NCBI GenBank assembly: GCA_011390695.1
Contig: JAABRW010000075.1
Coordinates: 1-5,495 of the forward strand
Length of the DNA stretch: 5,495 bases
From: Desulfotignum sp.
Lineage (GTDB): Bacteria; Desulfobacterota; Desulfobacteria; Desulfobacterales; Desulfobacteraceae
Direction of reading: 5' to 3'
Part shown: positions 1 through 5,458 of the stretch, one piece after another
Layout: each line of letters opens with the position of its first letter
How positions within the stretch are numbered: position 1 is the stretch's first letter
Program-made: the position numbers and the translations under genes
The notes under the pieces: generated by a model
Told to the model about the DNA's origin: nothing
Seen by the model: the letters and a program-made list of their open reading frames with translations, nothing else
Databases searched by the model: none

Positions 1-695
1 TGGCGAAAAGCCATCCCGGCCTTTGAATCATTCTGCAGCACCAGAGGGGTGCCGGTATTGGAAGAAATCAGCACTTTTTCATCCATGGGCACCAGCCCCA
101 CAAGTTCAATGGACAAGACCTCCAGAACATCTTCATGACTGAGCATTTCCCCGCGCACCACCCGGGCGGGTTCGATGCGGTTGACAATCAGTTTGGGATT
201 CAAAGACCGTGCATACAGCAGCCCGATCACCCGGTCCGCATCCCTGACAGCAGACACATCCGGGGTGCAGATCACCAGTGCTTCATCAGCAGATACCACC
301 GAATTTTCAAAACCCCGCTCTATACCGGCAGGTGAATCCATGATGATAAAATCAAACTTGGACCGCAGCTGCTTTGCAATCCTTTCAACACCGGCAGTGG
401 TGAGCACGTCTTTGTTGTCACTCTGGGAGGCGGGAATCAAAAAAAGGTTTTCAATTCTTCTGTCCCGGATGGCTGCCTGTTCAACTTTGCACCGGCCCTG
501 GACCACATCCACAATATTAAAAACGATCCGGTTTTCAAGCCCCATGACAACATCAAGGTTCCGCAGTCCGATATCCATATCCACAATGGCCACGCGATTG
601 CCTTCCAGGGCTAGGGCTGCACCGATGGAAGAGGTGGCAGTGGTTTTGCCTACGCCGCCTTTTCCGGATGTGACAACAATGATTTTTCCTTCCAA
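1..695 (-). CDS. minD: MinD, septum-site-determining ATPase (3' end cut by window edge)
   Basis: MinD is the ParA/MinD-family ATPase that binds the membrane as an ATP dimer, recruits MinC and blocks FtsZ assembly away from midcell. The reading frame was translated from the reverse strand. Visible motifs are a deviant Walker A, GKGGVGKTT at residues 11-19 (signature lysine K12, P-loop lysine K17), switch I DMDIGLRNLD at 39-48, and Walker B FIIMDSPAGIE at 116-126. These match E. coli MinD almost position for position. About 231 codons are present against a usual 260-270, so the missing part is the C-terminal end, which in the family carries the membrane-targeting amphipathic helix. The start is TTG at 695, preceded 5 nt upstream by AGAGGTG. 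No ATG or GTG lies in frame between it and the in-frame stop of minC. It lies 27 bp downstream of minC and is presumably cotranscribed with it. Identity is close to certain; the TTG start is very likely. Confidence 0.96.
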   Translation of the reverse strand, partial: MEGKIIVVTSGKGGVGKTTATSSIGAALALEGNRVAIVDMDIGLRNLDVVMGLENRIVFNIVDVVQGRCKVEQAAIRDRRIENLFLIPASQSDNKDVLTTAGVERIAKQLRSKFDFIIMDSPAGIERGFENSVVSADEALVICTPDVSAVRDADRVIGLLYARSLNPKLIVNRIEPARVVRGEMLSHEDVLEVLSIELVGLVPMDEKVLISSNTGTPLVLQNDSKAGMAFR

Positions 696-700
696 GTTCG

Positions 701-707
701 CACCTCT
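701..707 (-). promoter_or_regulatory. Shine-Dalgarno of minD, supporting a TTG start
   Basis: The reverse strand reads AGAGGTG, then a 5-nt spacer, then TTG. It sits in the 27-bp gap after the minC stop. It is the only good ribosome site there, and TTG is the only usual bacterial start codon in frame after that stop. Confidence 0.7.
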
Positions 708-722
708 ATTTTTAAAGTATGA

Positions 723-1412
723 TTATACCGGTTCCGGCCAGGGCATCTTCCTGAACGGATTTGTCTTCATGTAATCCTGAACCAGGATGCTGCCGTCTTT
801 CACACAGGCAAACTCCGGTGTGGCATGGCTGCGTTCTTCACTGCCGGCAGCGGTAATTGTACCGATCTTGACACTGGTGGGATCAAAGGCAAGGGCAAAC
901 ACGATGGATGCTTCATCTGCCGGGCTGCCGGCATGCACTTTTCCCGCCAGTCTGCCAAGTACAATGATATCCCCGCCGGCAAATATTTCCGCACCCGGAT
1001 TGACATCACCAAAAATCACCACATGTTTTTTTGTGTCTATCTTCTGGCCGGACCGAACCCTGCCCCGGAGCATCAGCACCTCACTGCGGTGCTGGTTCCA
1101 GCCCCGGGTAAGATCCCGCTCCCGGATTCTTTGTGTGGGGGCAGACTGTTTTTTCGGGGGGCTTGTCACCCTGCCCACTTCAAATTTTTCAATCAACCGG
1201 GTTTTGACAAGGGCAAAAAGACCTTCATGTCCCCGGGCCTCCCCCATGTCGATGACCACATTGGCATTGACTGCCAGGTGTTTTAGTTTTTTAAAGATCT
1301 TATCCACTTCTGTGATCAAGACATCTTCAGGGTGGGCGGGATCCAGAGAAATCCATAATCCCCCGCCCACTCCCTTGATTTTTACAGGTGCGGCGTTTTC
1401 AAAATGTATCAT
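723..1412 (-). CDS. minC: MinC, septum-site-determining FtsZ inhibitor
   Basis: MinC is the cytoplasmic inhibitor of FtsZ ring formation, carried to the membrane by MinD. The 229-aa length is typical. The N-terminal FtsZ-inhibiting domain spans about residues 1-80. A charged linker follows at about 81-112 (PPKK, RIRERD). The C-terminal beta-helix domain lies at about 113-215 and contains VRSGQ at 119-123, the segment known in E. coli MinC to contact MinD. It continues with GDVNPGAE at 135-142 and AGGDIIVLGRLAGKVHAG at 145-162, the family hallmark. The start is ATG at 1412. It lacks a clear Shine-Dalgarno, but no ATG, GTG or TTG lies in frame between it and the upstream stop, so the choice is fairly safe. 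It is the first gene of the minCD operon, with a strong promoter about 50 bp upstream. A long antisense frame over it is only a shadow. Confidence 0.95.
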   Translation of the reverse strand: MIHFENAAPVKIKGVGGGLWISLDPAHPEDVLITEVDKIFKKLKHLAVNANVVIDMGEARGHEGLFALVKTRLIEKFEVGRVTSPPKKQSAPTQRIRERDLTRGWNQHRSEVLMLRGRVRSGQKIDTKKHVVIFGDVNPGAEIFAGGDIIVLGRLAGKVHAGSPADEASIVFALAFDPTSVKIGTITAAGSEERSHATPEFACVKDGSILVQDYMKTNPFRKMPWPEPV

Positions 1413-1461
1413 GGCTGTTGGTCTGGCAAATGCCTTTTTATCCAGCGTATAAATTGTGGGA

Positions 1462-1490
1462 AATATATGAAATCAGGCAAACCATGTCAA
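1462..1490 (-). promoter_or_regulatory. Sigma70-type promoter of minCD
   Basis: On the reverse strand the -35 box is TTGACA (1485-1490), the spacer is exactly 17 bp, and the -10 box is TATATT (1462-1467), one base off TATAAT. Predicted transcription starts near 1455, giving a 5' leader of about 43 nt before minC ATG 1412. Confidence 0.8.
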
Positions 1491-1491
1491 G

Positions 1492-1538
1492 CAATGAAAA
1501 TGGGAATCAGCATCACGGATTTATTTTCTTTTTCATTG
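1492..1538. repeat. 9-bp inverted repeat CAATGAAAA / TTTTCATTG between the divergent promoters
   Basis: The arms are 1492-1500 and 1530-1538, separated by 29 bp. Each arm abuts or overlaps the -35 box of its promoter: TTTTCATTGACA on the plus strand and TTTTCATTGCTTGACA on the minus strand. It could be a binding site for a shared regulator or simply similar promoter-flanking sequence. Confidence 0.45.
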
Positions 1539-1563
1539 ACACCTGAAAAAGACGCTCTATAAT
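1536..1563 (+). promoter_or_regulatory. Consensus sigma70 promoter of the aroFB operon
   Basis: The -35 box is TTGACA (1536-1541), the spacer is 16 bp, and the -10 box is TATAAT (1558-1563). Both hexamers match consensus exactly. Predicted start is near 1570, about 185 nt before the aroF ATG. Such a strong core promoter with a long leader suggests that control, if any, happens after initiation or through a repressor. Confidence 0.8.
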
Positions 1564-1577
1564 ACGCTGCCATGAGT

Positions 1578-1606
1578 TTGTTCTTATACATAGAAACAAG
1601 TTTTTT
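1578..1606 (+). terminator. Weak terminator-like hairpin with T6 tail in the aro leader
   Basis: TTGTTCT (1578-1584) can pair with AGAAACAA (1592-1599) with one bulged A. One base later comes TTTTTT at 1601-1606. The stem is AT-rich and therefore weak. As an early terminator or attenuator this is only a possibility. Confidence 0.2.
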
Positions 1607-1641
1607 GGTACCTCCCTTGCACAACCCTGATGTGTGTACCA
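1606..1641 (+). other. Interrupted stem-loop in the aro leader
   Basis: TGGTAC (1606-1611) pairs with GTACCA (1636-1641). Directly inside on the 3' side, GCACA (1619-1623) pairs with TGTGT (1631-1635) using one G-U pair. This leaves a 7-nt bulge at 1612-1618 and a 7-nt loop. It is the most extensive pairing I can see in the leader. Confidence 0.3.
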
Positions 1642-1743
1642 TACCGGTTTATAAAATACAGACCATAATGTTTTCCTCTAAAGGCCTGATGTTCCAAGCC
1701 TTTTGTGTTGCCCTAACCTGTGAATACTGATAAAACCCCTAAT

Positions 1744-1748
1744 GGAGG
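1744..1748 (+). promoter_or_regulatory. Shine-Dalgarno of aroF
   Basis: GGAGG lies 6 nt before ATG 1755. It fixes this ATG as the start rather than the in-frame ATG at codon 5 (1767). Confidence 0.85.
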
Positions 1749-1754
1749 CTTCGA

Positions 1755-2765
1755 ATGTTACTCGTAATGAAAAAAGGCACAACCGAAAATCAAGTCCGGA
1801 CTGTTGTTGCAGCTGTTGAAAAAAGAGGCTACACAGCCCGGCCCATACCAGGAGGAGACCGGGTATCCATAGGCATCCTGTACAACAAAGGATCTGTGGA
1901 TGCCGGCCATTTTCTGGGACTTGACGGTGTAAAGGAGGTTATTCCGGTGACAAAACCCTATAAGCTTGTCAGCCGGGAGTTCAGGCAGGAAAATACCCAT
2001 GTGAAAATCGGTGACGCAATTTTCGGCAATGGCACCATGCCCGTGATTGCCGGCCCCTGTGCTGTTGAAAGCCAAAAACAGGTGCTGGCCATTGCAGAAG
2101 CGGTAAAAAAGGCCGGTGCCAAACTCTTCAGGGGCGGGGCGTTCAAACCCAGAACATCCCCCTATTCTTTCCAGGGCCTTGGAAAAAAAGGTCTTGCATA
2201 CTTAGCCCGGGTCAGAGAAGAAACCGGACTTGCCGTGGTCAGTGAAGTCATGGATACGGAAACCTTTGATATGGTGGAAGCCTGTGTGGATGTTATCCAG
2301 ATCGGTACCCGGAATATGCAGAATTTTTCCCTGCTGCGCAGGGCCGGAAGATCCAAAAAACCGGTCATTTTAAAACGGGGCATGTCTGCCATGCTCGAAG
2401 AGTGGCTTATGGCGGCGGAATATATCATGGAAGAAGGCAACCCCAGTGTGATTTTGTGTGAACGCGGCGTCCGGACCTTTGTGCGCCACAGCAGAAACAC
2501 CCTGGACCTGTCTGTTGTGCCGGCAGTAAAAAAAGAAAGCCACCTGCCGGTAATCGTGGATCCCAGCCATGCCGCCGGGGTCAGGGACCAGGTGGTCTGG
2601 CTGGCCTATGCCTCTGCCGCACTGGGGGTGGACGGTCTTATGATCGAGGTCCATAACCATCCGGAAGAGGCCTTGAGTGACGGGGCCCAGTCCTTGTATC
2701 CAGACCAGTTTGCACAGGTCATGAAAAAAATGAATGCCATCAGAACCATCATTGAAGCCCCGTGA
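1755..2765 (+). CDS. aroF: DAHP synthase, type Ibeta, with N-terminal ferredoxin-like regulatory domain
   Basis: This enzyme condenses phosphoenolpyruvate with erythrose 4-phosphate to 3-deoxy-D-arabino-heptulosonate 7-phosphate, the entry step of the shikimate pathway. The 336-aa protein closely resembles the Thermotoga maritima enzyme (338 aa). Residues 1-65 form the ferredoxin-like regulatory domain. The linker KPYKLVSREF follows at 67-76, then a TIM-barrel catalytic domain. Visible catalytic motifs are GPCAVES with metal-ligand Cys102, RGGAFKPRTSPYSFQGLG, IGTRNMQNFSLL, LKRGM, ILCERGVRTF, DPSHAAG (ligand His), IEVH (ligand Glu) and SDGAQS (ligand Asp). In the Thermotoga enzyme the N-terminal domain gives feedback inhibition by tyrosine and phenylalanine, so similar control is likely here but not proven. 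The gene overlaps aroB by a few bases, and a strong promoter with a long leader lies upstream. Confidence 0.96.
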   Translation: MLLVMKKGTTENQVRTVVAAVEKRGYTARPIPGGDRVSIGILYNKGSVDAGHFLGLDGVKEVIPVTKPYKLVSREFRQENTHVKIGDAIFGNGTMPVIAGPCAVESQKQVLAIAEAVKKAGAKLFRGGAFKPRTSPYSFQGLGKKGLAYLARVREETGLAVVSEVMDTETFDMVEACVDVIQIGTRNMQNFSLLRRAGRSKKPVILKRGMSAMLEEWLMAAEYIMEEGNPSVILCERGVRTFVRHSRNTLDLSVVPAVKKESHLPVIVDPSHAAGVRDQVVWLAYASAALGVDGLMIEVHNHPEEALSDGAQSLYPDQFAQVMKKMNAIRTIIEAP

Positions 2766-3817
2766 TGAAAACCCATCATATTCAGGGCAAATGGGGATCC
2801 TCCTTTATCCATGTGGGAGAACATCTGGCCAACCTTGGTGCTTATCTGCCGGACCAGCCCCTGGTGATCATCACTGATGAAAATATAAAATCCCTTTATG
2901 GGCACGCCTTTCCCCAAGGATCTGTTATAACCATCGGTACGGGTGAAAAAATTAAAACCCTGGCCACGGTGGAATATATCCTGACCCGGCTGGTGGCCCT
3001 GGGATGTGACCGCTCCACTTTTATTCTGGGCATCGGCGGGGGTATTGTCTGCGACATTACCGGATTTGTGGCCTCTATTTTTTTGCGGGGTGTGGCTTTC
3101 GGATTTGTTTCCACCTCCCTGCTGTCCCAGGTGGATGCCAGCCTGGGGGGTAAAAACGGGGTCAATCTGTCTGCCTACAAAAATATGGTGGGGGTATTCT
3201 GCCAGCCCGTGTTTGTAATCTGTGATCTGGACATGCTCAAAACACTGCCGAAAGCCGAAATCTCCAATGGCCTGGCGGAAATTGTCAAGCATGCATTGAT
3301 TGCAGATGCTGATATGCTGTCCTTTATTGAAAAAAACCAGCAAAAAGCCCTGGACCTGGACCCCCGGGTCATTTCACATCTGGTGTCCAATTCTGTGGAC
3401 ATAAAATCCCGGGTGGTGCAGCAGGATGAACATGAAACCGGTGAGCGGCGCAAGCTCAATTTCGGACATACCATCGGCCATGCCATTGAGAAAATCGACC
3501 CTTGTGGACACGGCCGGGCAGTTTCCCGGGGCATGGCAGCAGCTGCTGTTTTCTCCCGGGAAAAAGGGCTGCTTGCCCCGCACGAGCTGGACCGCATTTT
3601 TTCCCTGCTTCAAGGACTTGGCCTGCCCACAAATCTTGATTATGATGCCGGCCGGATTCTGGCAGCTGCCGGACGGGACAAAAAAAAGCACGGCCTTTTT
3701 GTGTATTATGTGTTTTTGGAAGCCATCGGGTGTGCCCGGGTGGAAAAAATTTCTTATGATGCGCTGAACACCTTTATCCGGTCAGTGTTCAGAACCGCTT
3801 TTTCACCACCAGCCTGA
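2765..3817 (+). CDS. aroB: 3-dehydroquinate synthase (AroB)
   Basis: AroB converts DAHP to 3-dehydroquinate using NAD+ and a divalent metal, the step directly after AroF. The protein is 350 aa from ATG 2765, a normal length. Numbered from that ATG, motifs are GGGIVCDITGF at 91-101 (nucleotide site), LLSQVDASLGGKNGVN at 119-134, KNMVGVFCQP at 139-148, AEIVKH at 171-176 (metal ligand Glu172), NFGHTIGHAIE at 232-242 (His235), GHGRAV at 248-253 (His249), and RDKKKHG at 304-310. The start is uncertain: GTG 2762 overlaps the aroF stop as GTGA, and ATG 2765 as TGATG. Neither has a clear ribosome site, so translational coupling to aroF is likely. Two active-site neighbourhoods differ from E. coli AroB: GGKNGVN instead of GGKTAVN, and HGRAV instead of HGEAV. 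The 3' end overlaps the convergent gene by 29 bp. Confidence 0.93.
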   Translation: MKTHHIQGKWGSSFIHVGEHLANLGAYLPDQPLVIITDENIKSLYGHAFPQGSVITIGTGEKIKTLATVEYILTRLVALGCDRSTFILGIGGGIVCDITGFVASIFLRGVAFGFVSTSLLSQVDASLGGKNGVNLSAYKNMVGVFCQPVFVICDLDMLKTLPKAEISNGLAEIVKHALIADADMLSFIEKNQQKALDLDPRVISHLVSNSVDIKSRVVQQDEHETGERRKLNFGHTIGHAIEKIDPCGHGRAVSRGMAAAAVFSREKGLLAPHELDRIFSLLQGLGLPTNLDYDAGRILAAAGRDKKKHGLFVYYVFLEAIGCARVEKISYDALNTFIRSVFRTAFSPPA

Positions 3818-4844
3818 AGCCCACCCGTTCACTTTTCATGGCAGGCATCATACCCTGGCGGCGGGTACAGCCGGTGGCTGATACATTATCGCTGTATGCC
3901 CCGCCCCGGACCACCCGCTGTCGGCCGTTTTCTTTAAACCCGTGCCTGTCGGCTTCATGGTCCTGGTACGCATTTTTATCATAGACATTCCTGCACCATT
4001 CCCCGACATTGCCGCTCATATGATACAACCCCAGGTCGTTGGCATAAAAACTGTCCACCGGTGCGGTTCGTCCCTGAAAAGAATCGTTGTCACAACTGCC
4101 GCAGTTGGCAGGAGGCATAAAATCCTCTCTTCCCCAGGCATAGGGAATTTTGCGGCCCCTGTTCCGGCACCCGTATTCCCACTGGGCTTCAAAGGGCAAA
4201 GAAAACTTATGGGGGCTTTTGTGGTTGAGTTCCCGGATAAATTCTCTTACCTGTTCAAAAGAAACCCTTTCCACGGGATATTCGGCGCCATCCTGGAACC
4301 GGGAAGGGTTGGATCCCATGAGGCCCTCCCACTGTCCCTGGGTGACTTCATGGGCACCCATCCAATACCCGTCCAGACATACCCGGTGAACAGGAAATTC
4401 ATTTTTCCGACATTTGCCTGCATTTTTGTGGCACCCCATGGGAAAACATCCCCCTGGAATCCAGACAAACATCATACCTGTGACAGGATCCTGCCAGCGC
4501 GCACCTATCCGGTTTCGGGCAAAATCCTCCCGGAACTGCAGCAAGGTGTCGCAATCGCCTGCATATTTCCATAATTTCAAATCATTCCAGAGTTTTTCCG
4601 CTTTTTTGTCTCCCAGTTCATGTGCCTGCCAGATCCAGCATTTGGCCTTGGCAGGATCCTTGAGCACCCCGTCACCTTCATAATAGGCCCGGCCCAGTTT
4701 CCGCATGGCCCGGGTATCCCCCTGGCGCGCTGACTGGATCAACTCGGTGATTTGCTGGCTGTCCAGGGCGTAGCCCGGAAAGGTGTTCCCCCAAAAAAAG
4801 GCAGTGCAGACCAGAATGACCAGGCATAATCGCAAACGTCCCAT
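3789..4844 (-). CDS. Exported Sel1-repeat and FGE-sulfatase (SUMF1-like) domain protein
   Basis: The 351-aa protein begins with a signal peptide (basic GRLR, hydrophobic core at about 6-20, likely cleavage after GYA at 24-26), so it probably acts in the periplasm. Residues 30-88 look like a Sel1-type repeat pair (RAYYEGDGVLKDPAKAKCW). Residues 118-347 form an FGE-sulfatase (PF03781-type) fold with EVTQGQW at 166-172, PVERVSF at 190-196, LPFEAQWEYGC at 216-226, MSGNVGEWC at 276-284, RVVRGGAY at 310-317 and VGFRLV at 341-346. True aerobic formylglycine-generating enzymes carry two nearby cysteines after RGGSY. Here only Cys326 remains, so canonical sulfatase activation is doubtful. Eleven cysteines in the mature part suggest disulfides. 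The start at ATG 4844 is supported by GGGAGAG just upstream. No sulfatase gene is in the window, so the role is unknown. The 3' end overlaps aroB in antisense. Confidence 0.9.
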   Translation of the reverse strand: MGRLRLCLVILVCTAFFWGNTFPGYALDSQQITELIQSARQGDTRAMRKLGRAYYEGDGVLKDPAKAKCWIWQAHELGDKKAEKLWNDLKLWKYAGDCDTLLQFREDFARNRIGARWQDPVTGMMFVWIPGGCFPMGCHKNAGKCRKNEFPVHRVCLDGYWMGAHEVTQGQWEGLMGSNPSRFQDGAEYPVERVSFEQVREFIRELNHKSPHKFSLPFEAQWEYGCRNRGRKIPYAWGREDFMPPANCGSCDNDSFQGRTAPVDSFYANDLGLYHMSGNVGEWCRNVYDKNAYQDHEADRHGFKENGRQRVVRGGAYSDNVSATGCTRRQGMMPAMKSERVGFRLVVKKRF

Positions 4845-4881
4845 GGTCTCTCCCTGAAGTAATAAACATAATCTGGCGTCC

Positions 4882-4912
4882 AGTATAACAGGTTGGCAGA
4901 TTTTTTTCTCAA
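4882..4912 (-). promoter_or_regulatory. Likely promoter of the FGE-like gene (extended -10)
   Basis: On the reverse strand TGTTATACT gives an extended -10 (TGn plus TATACT at 4882-4887). TTGAGA at 4907-4912 is a possible -35, but the 19-bp spacer is long. Predicted start is near 4875, about 31 nt before ATG 4844. Confidence 0.5.
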
Positions 4913-4920
4913 GTTTTTCC

Positions 4921-4949
4921 TTGACAAATACGTATCAATCCTATTTAAT
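4921..4949 (+). promoter_or_regulatory. Sigma70-type promoter of perR-rbr
   Basis: The -35 box is TTGACA (4921-4926), the spacer is exactly 17 bp and contains the palindrome ATACGTAT, and the -10 box is TTTAAT (4944-4949), one base off consensus. Predicted start is near 4956. This places a translation start at TTG 4921 inside the promoter and argues against it. Confidence 0.75.
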
Positions 4950-4961
4950 ATACAAAATTAA
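4945..4961. promoter_or_regulatory. Candidate PerR operator, TTAAT-N7-ATTAA
   Basis: A perfect 5-bp inverted repeat with 7-bp spacing overlaps the -10 box and the predicted start of perR. Slightly wider arms CTATT (4941-4945) and AATAG (4960-4964) are also inverted. The position suits autorepression, and Fur-family boxes are AT-rich palindromes. It does not match the Bacillus PerR box (TTATAATnATTATAA) exactly, so this is a guess. Confidence 0.4.
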
Positions 4962-4962
4962 T

Positions 4963-4972
4963 AGGAGCAGGG
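4963..4972 (+). promoter_or_regulatory. Ribosome binding region of perR
   Basis: The stretch AGGAGCAGGG lies before GTG 4981. AGGAG ends 14 nt from the GTG, which is long, while AGGG at 4969-4972 ends 8 nt from it, which is normal. With the promoter just upstream, it supports GTG 4981 as the start. Confidence 0.5.
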
Positions 4973-4980
4973 ATATCATT

Positions 4981-5421
4981 GTGGACCGGTTCACCCAATT
5001 GTGCAAAAAACATGGATTAAAAATCACCCCCCAGCGGGCAGCTGTATATGCTGCACTGAAAAATTCAAAAGAGCATCCCAGTGCAGACCAGATCCACAAA
5101 CAGCTTTTGCACAGCTTCCCCAACATTTCTCTGGATACGGTGAACCGCACCCTGATCACCTTTGCCCGGATTCAGATCATCGATATTGTGGAAGGCCAGG
5201 GAGATCCCAGGCGGTTTGATCCTGACAGAGAAGAGCACCATCACTTTTACTGCCTTTCCTGTAATAAAATTTTTGATTTTCATGATCCCGATCTGGACCG
5301 GATACCGCTTCCGGAAGAGATCACCCAGACCTTCACCATAACCGGAAAACGGCTCTGCCTGACCGGCTATTGTAAGAACTGCCGTCATCAGGCAGCACAA
5401 ACACCAGCACCAGCAAAATAA
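4981..5421 (+). CDS. perR: PerR-like peroxide-responsive Fur-family repressor
   Basis: This is a cytoplasmic metal-dependent DNA-binding repressor. Read from GTG 4981 it is 146 aa, almost the same as Bacillus PerR (145). The N-terminal winged helix spans about residues 7-80 (ITPQRAAVYAAL, recognition helix SLDTVNRTLITF at 50-61). The C-terminal dimerisation domain has zinc-site CxxC pairs at 91/94 and 131/134. The Bacillus PerR regulatory metal ligands H37, D85, H91, H93 and D104 map to His32, Asp80, His86, His88 and Asp99. Asp99 is typical of PerR, where Fur has Glu. Two features are odd: Asn55 replaces the usual Tyr of TVY, and Arg56 sits where Bacillus PerR has Asn61. The next gene is rubrerythrin, as in the D. 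vulgaris perR-rbr operon, which supports a peroxide-response role. A longer frame from TTG 4921 exists but includes the promoter. Confidence 0.88.
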   Translation: MDRFTQLCKKHGLKITPQRAAVYAALKNSKEHPSADQIHKQLLHSFPNISLDTVNRTLITFARIQIIDIVEGQGDPRRFDPDREEHHHFYCLSCNKIFDFHDPDLDRIPLPEEITQTFTITGKRLCLTGYCKNCRHQAAQTPAPAK

Positions 5422-5458
5422 TTTTAATTTTTTGTAACTTAAAAAAGGAGAAAAATTC

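Larger units (their letters stand above)
1443..1569. repeat. 8-bp inverted repeat CAGCGTAT / ATACGCTG near both start sites
   Basis: The left arm is 1443-1450 and the right arm is 1562-1569. Read in the direction of each promoter, both arms are ATACGCTG and fall at or just past the predicted transcription start (about 1455 on the minus strand, about 1570 on the plus strand). An 8-bp match in a region this size could arise by chance. Confidence 0.4.
1413..1754. other. Divergent control region between minCD and aroFB (gene-free)
   Basis: This 342-bp stretch is AT-richer than its flanks and holds no convincing gene. It contains the minC promoter (minus strand) and the aro promoter (plus strand), whose -35 boxes are 45 bp apart. 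It also contains two inverted repeats that put the same short motifs at both promoters, and an aro leader of about 185 nt with several possible hairpins. A 52-codon open frame from ATG 1572 to TGA 1730 has no ribosome site, and its codon use is unlike the neighbouring genes. I do not call it a gene. Confidence 0.7.
1570..1754 (+). promoter_or_regulatory. Long 5' leader of aroFB mRNA, possibly regulatory
   Basis: The stretch from the predicted start to the aroF ATG holds three possible hairpins (1578-1599, 1606-1641, 1680-1703). It also holds CCTCC at 1611-1615, which could pair with the aroF ribosome site GGAGG at 1744-1748. It does not match any riboswitch or T-box consensus that I can recognise. 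No clear run of Phe, Tyr or Trp codons marks a classical attenuator peptide. A regulatory role is inferred only from its length and its position before DAHP synthase, an enzyme commonly under aromatic amino acid control. Confidence 0.35.

Noticed and set aside
175..774. 199-codon plus-strand frame opposite minD
   Set aside because: It is antisense to a clear MinD frame. Its product is Ser/Thr/Pro-rich low-complexity sequence typical of an antisense shadow.
787..1452. 221-codon plus-strand frame opposite minC
   Set aside because: It is the shadow of minC: no recognisable domain and no ribosome site, and it runs into the minC promoter region.
1680..1704. Hairpin AAAGGC / GCCTTT followed by TTTT as a terminator before aroF
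   Set aside because: A 6-bp stem with a 12-nt loop and only four T residues is too weak to call alone. It is mentioned only as part of the leader.
1572..1730. 52-codon open frame in the aro leader (begins MSLFLYIETS)
   Set aside because: It has no ribosome site, its ATG would sit within a few bases of the predicted transcription start, and its codon use (TTA, ATA, AGT) is unlike the adjacent genes. Its Phe and Tyr codons are not clustered as in classical attenuator peptides.
1570..1754. 6S RNA or T-box riboswitch in the leader
   Set aside because: The length would suit 6S RNA, but the ends do not pair. The T-box consensus (AGGGTGGNACCGCG) is absent.
2606..3343. 245-codon minus-strand frame opposite aroF/aroB
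   Set aside because: It spans the junction of two well-supported genes and shows no family motifs.
3942..4574. 210-codon plus-strand frame opposite the FGE-like gene
   Set aside because: The opposite strand has a complete signal peptide and FGE-domain motifs; this frame has none.
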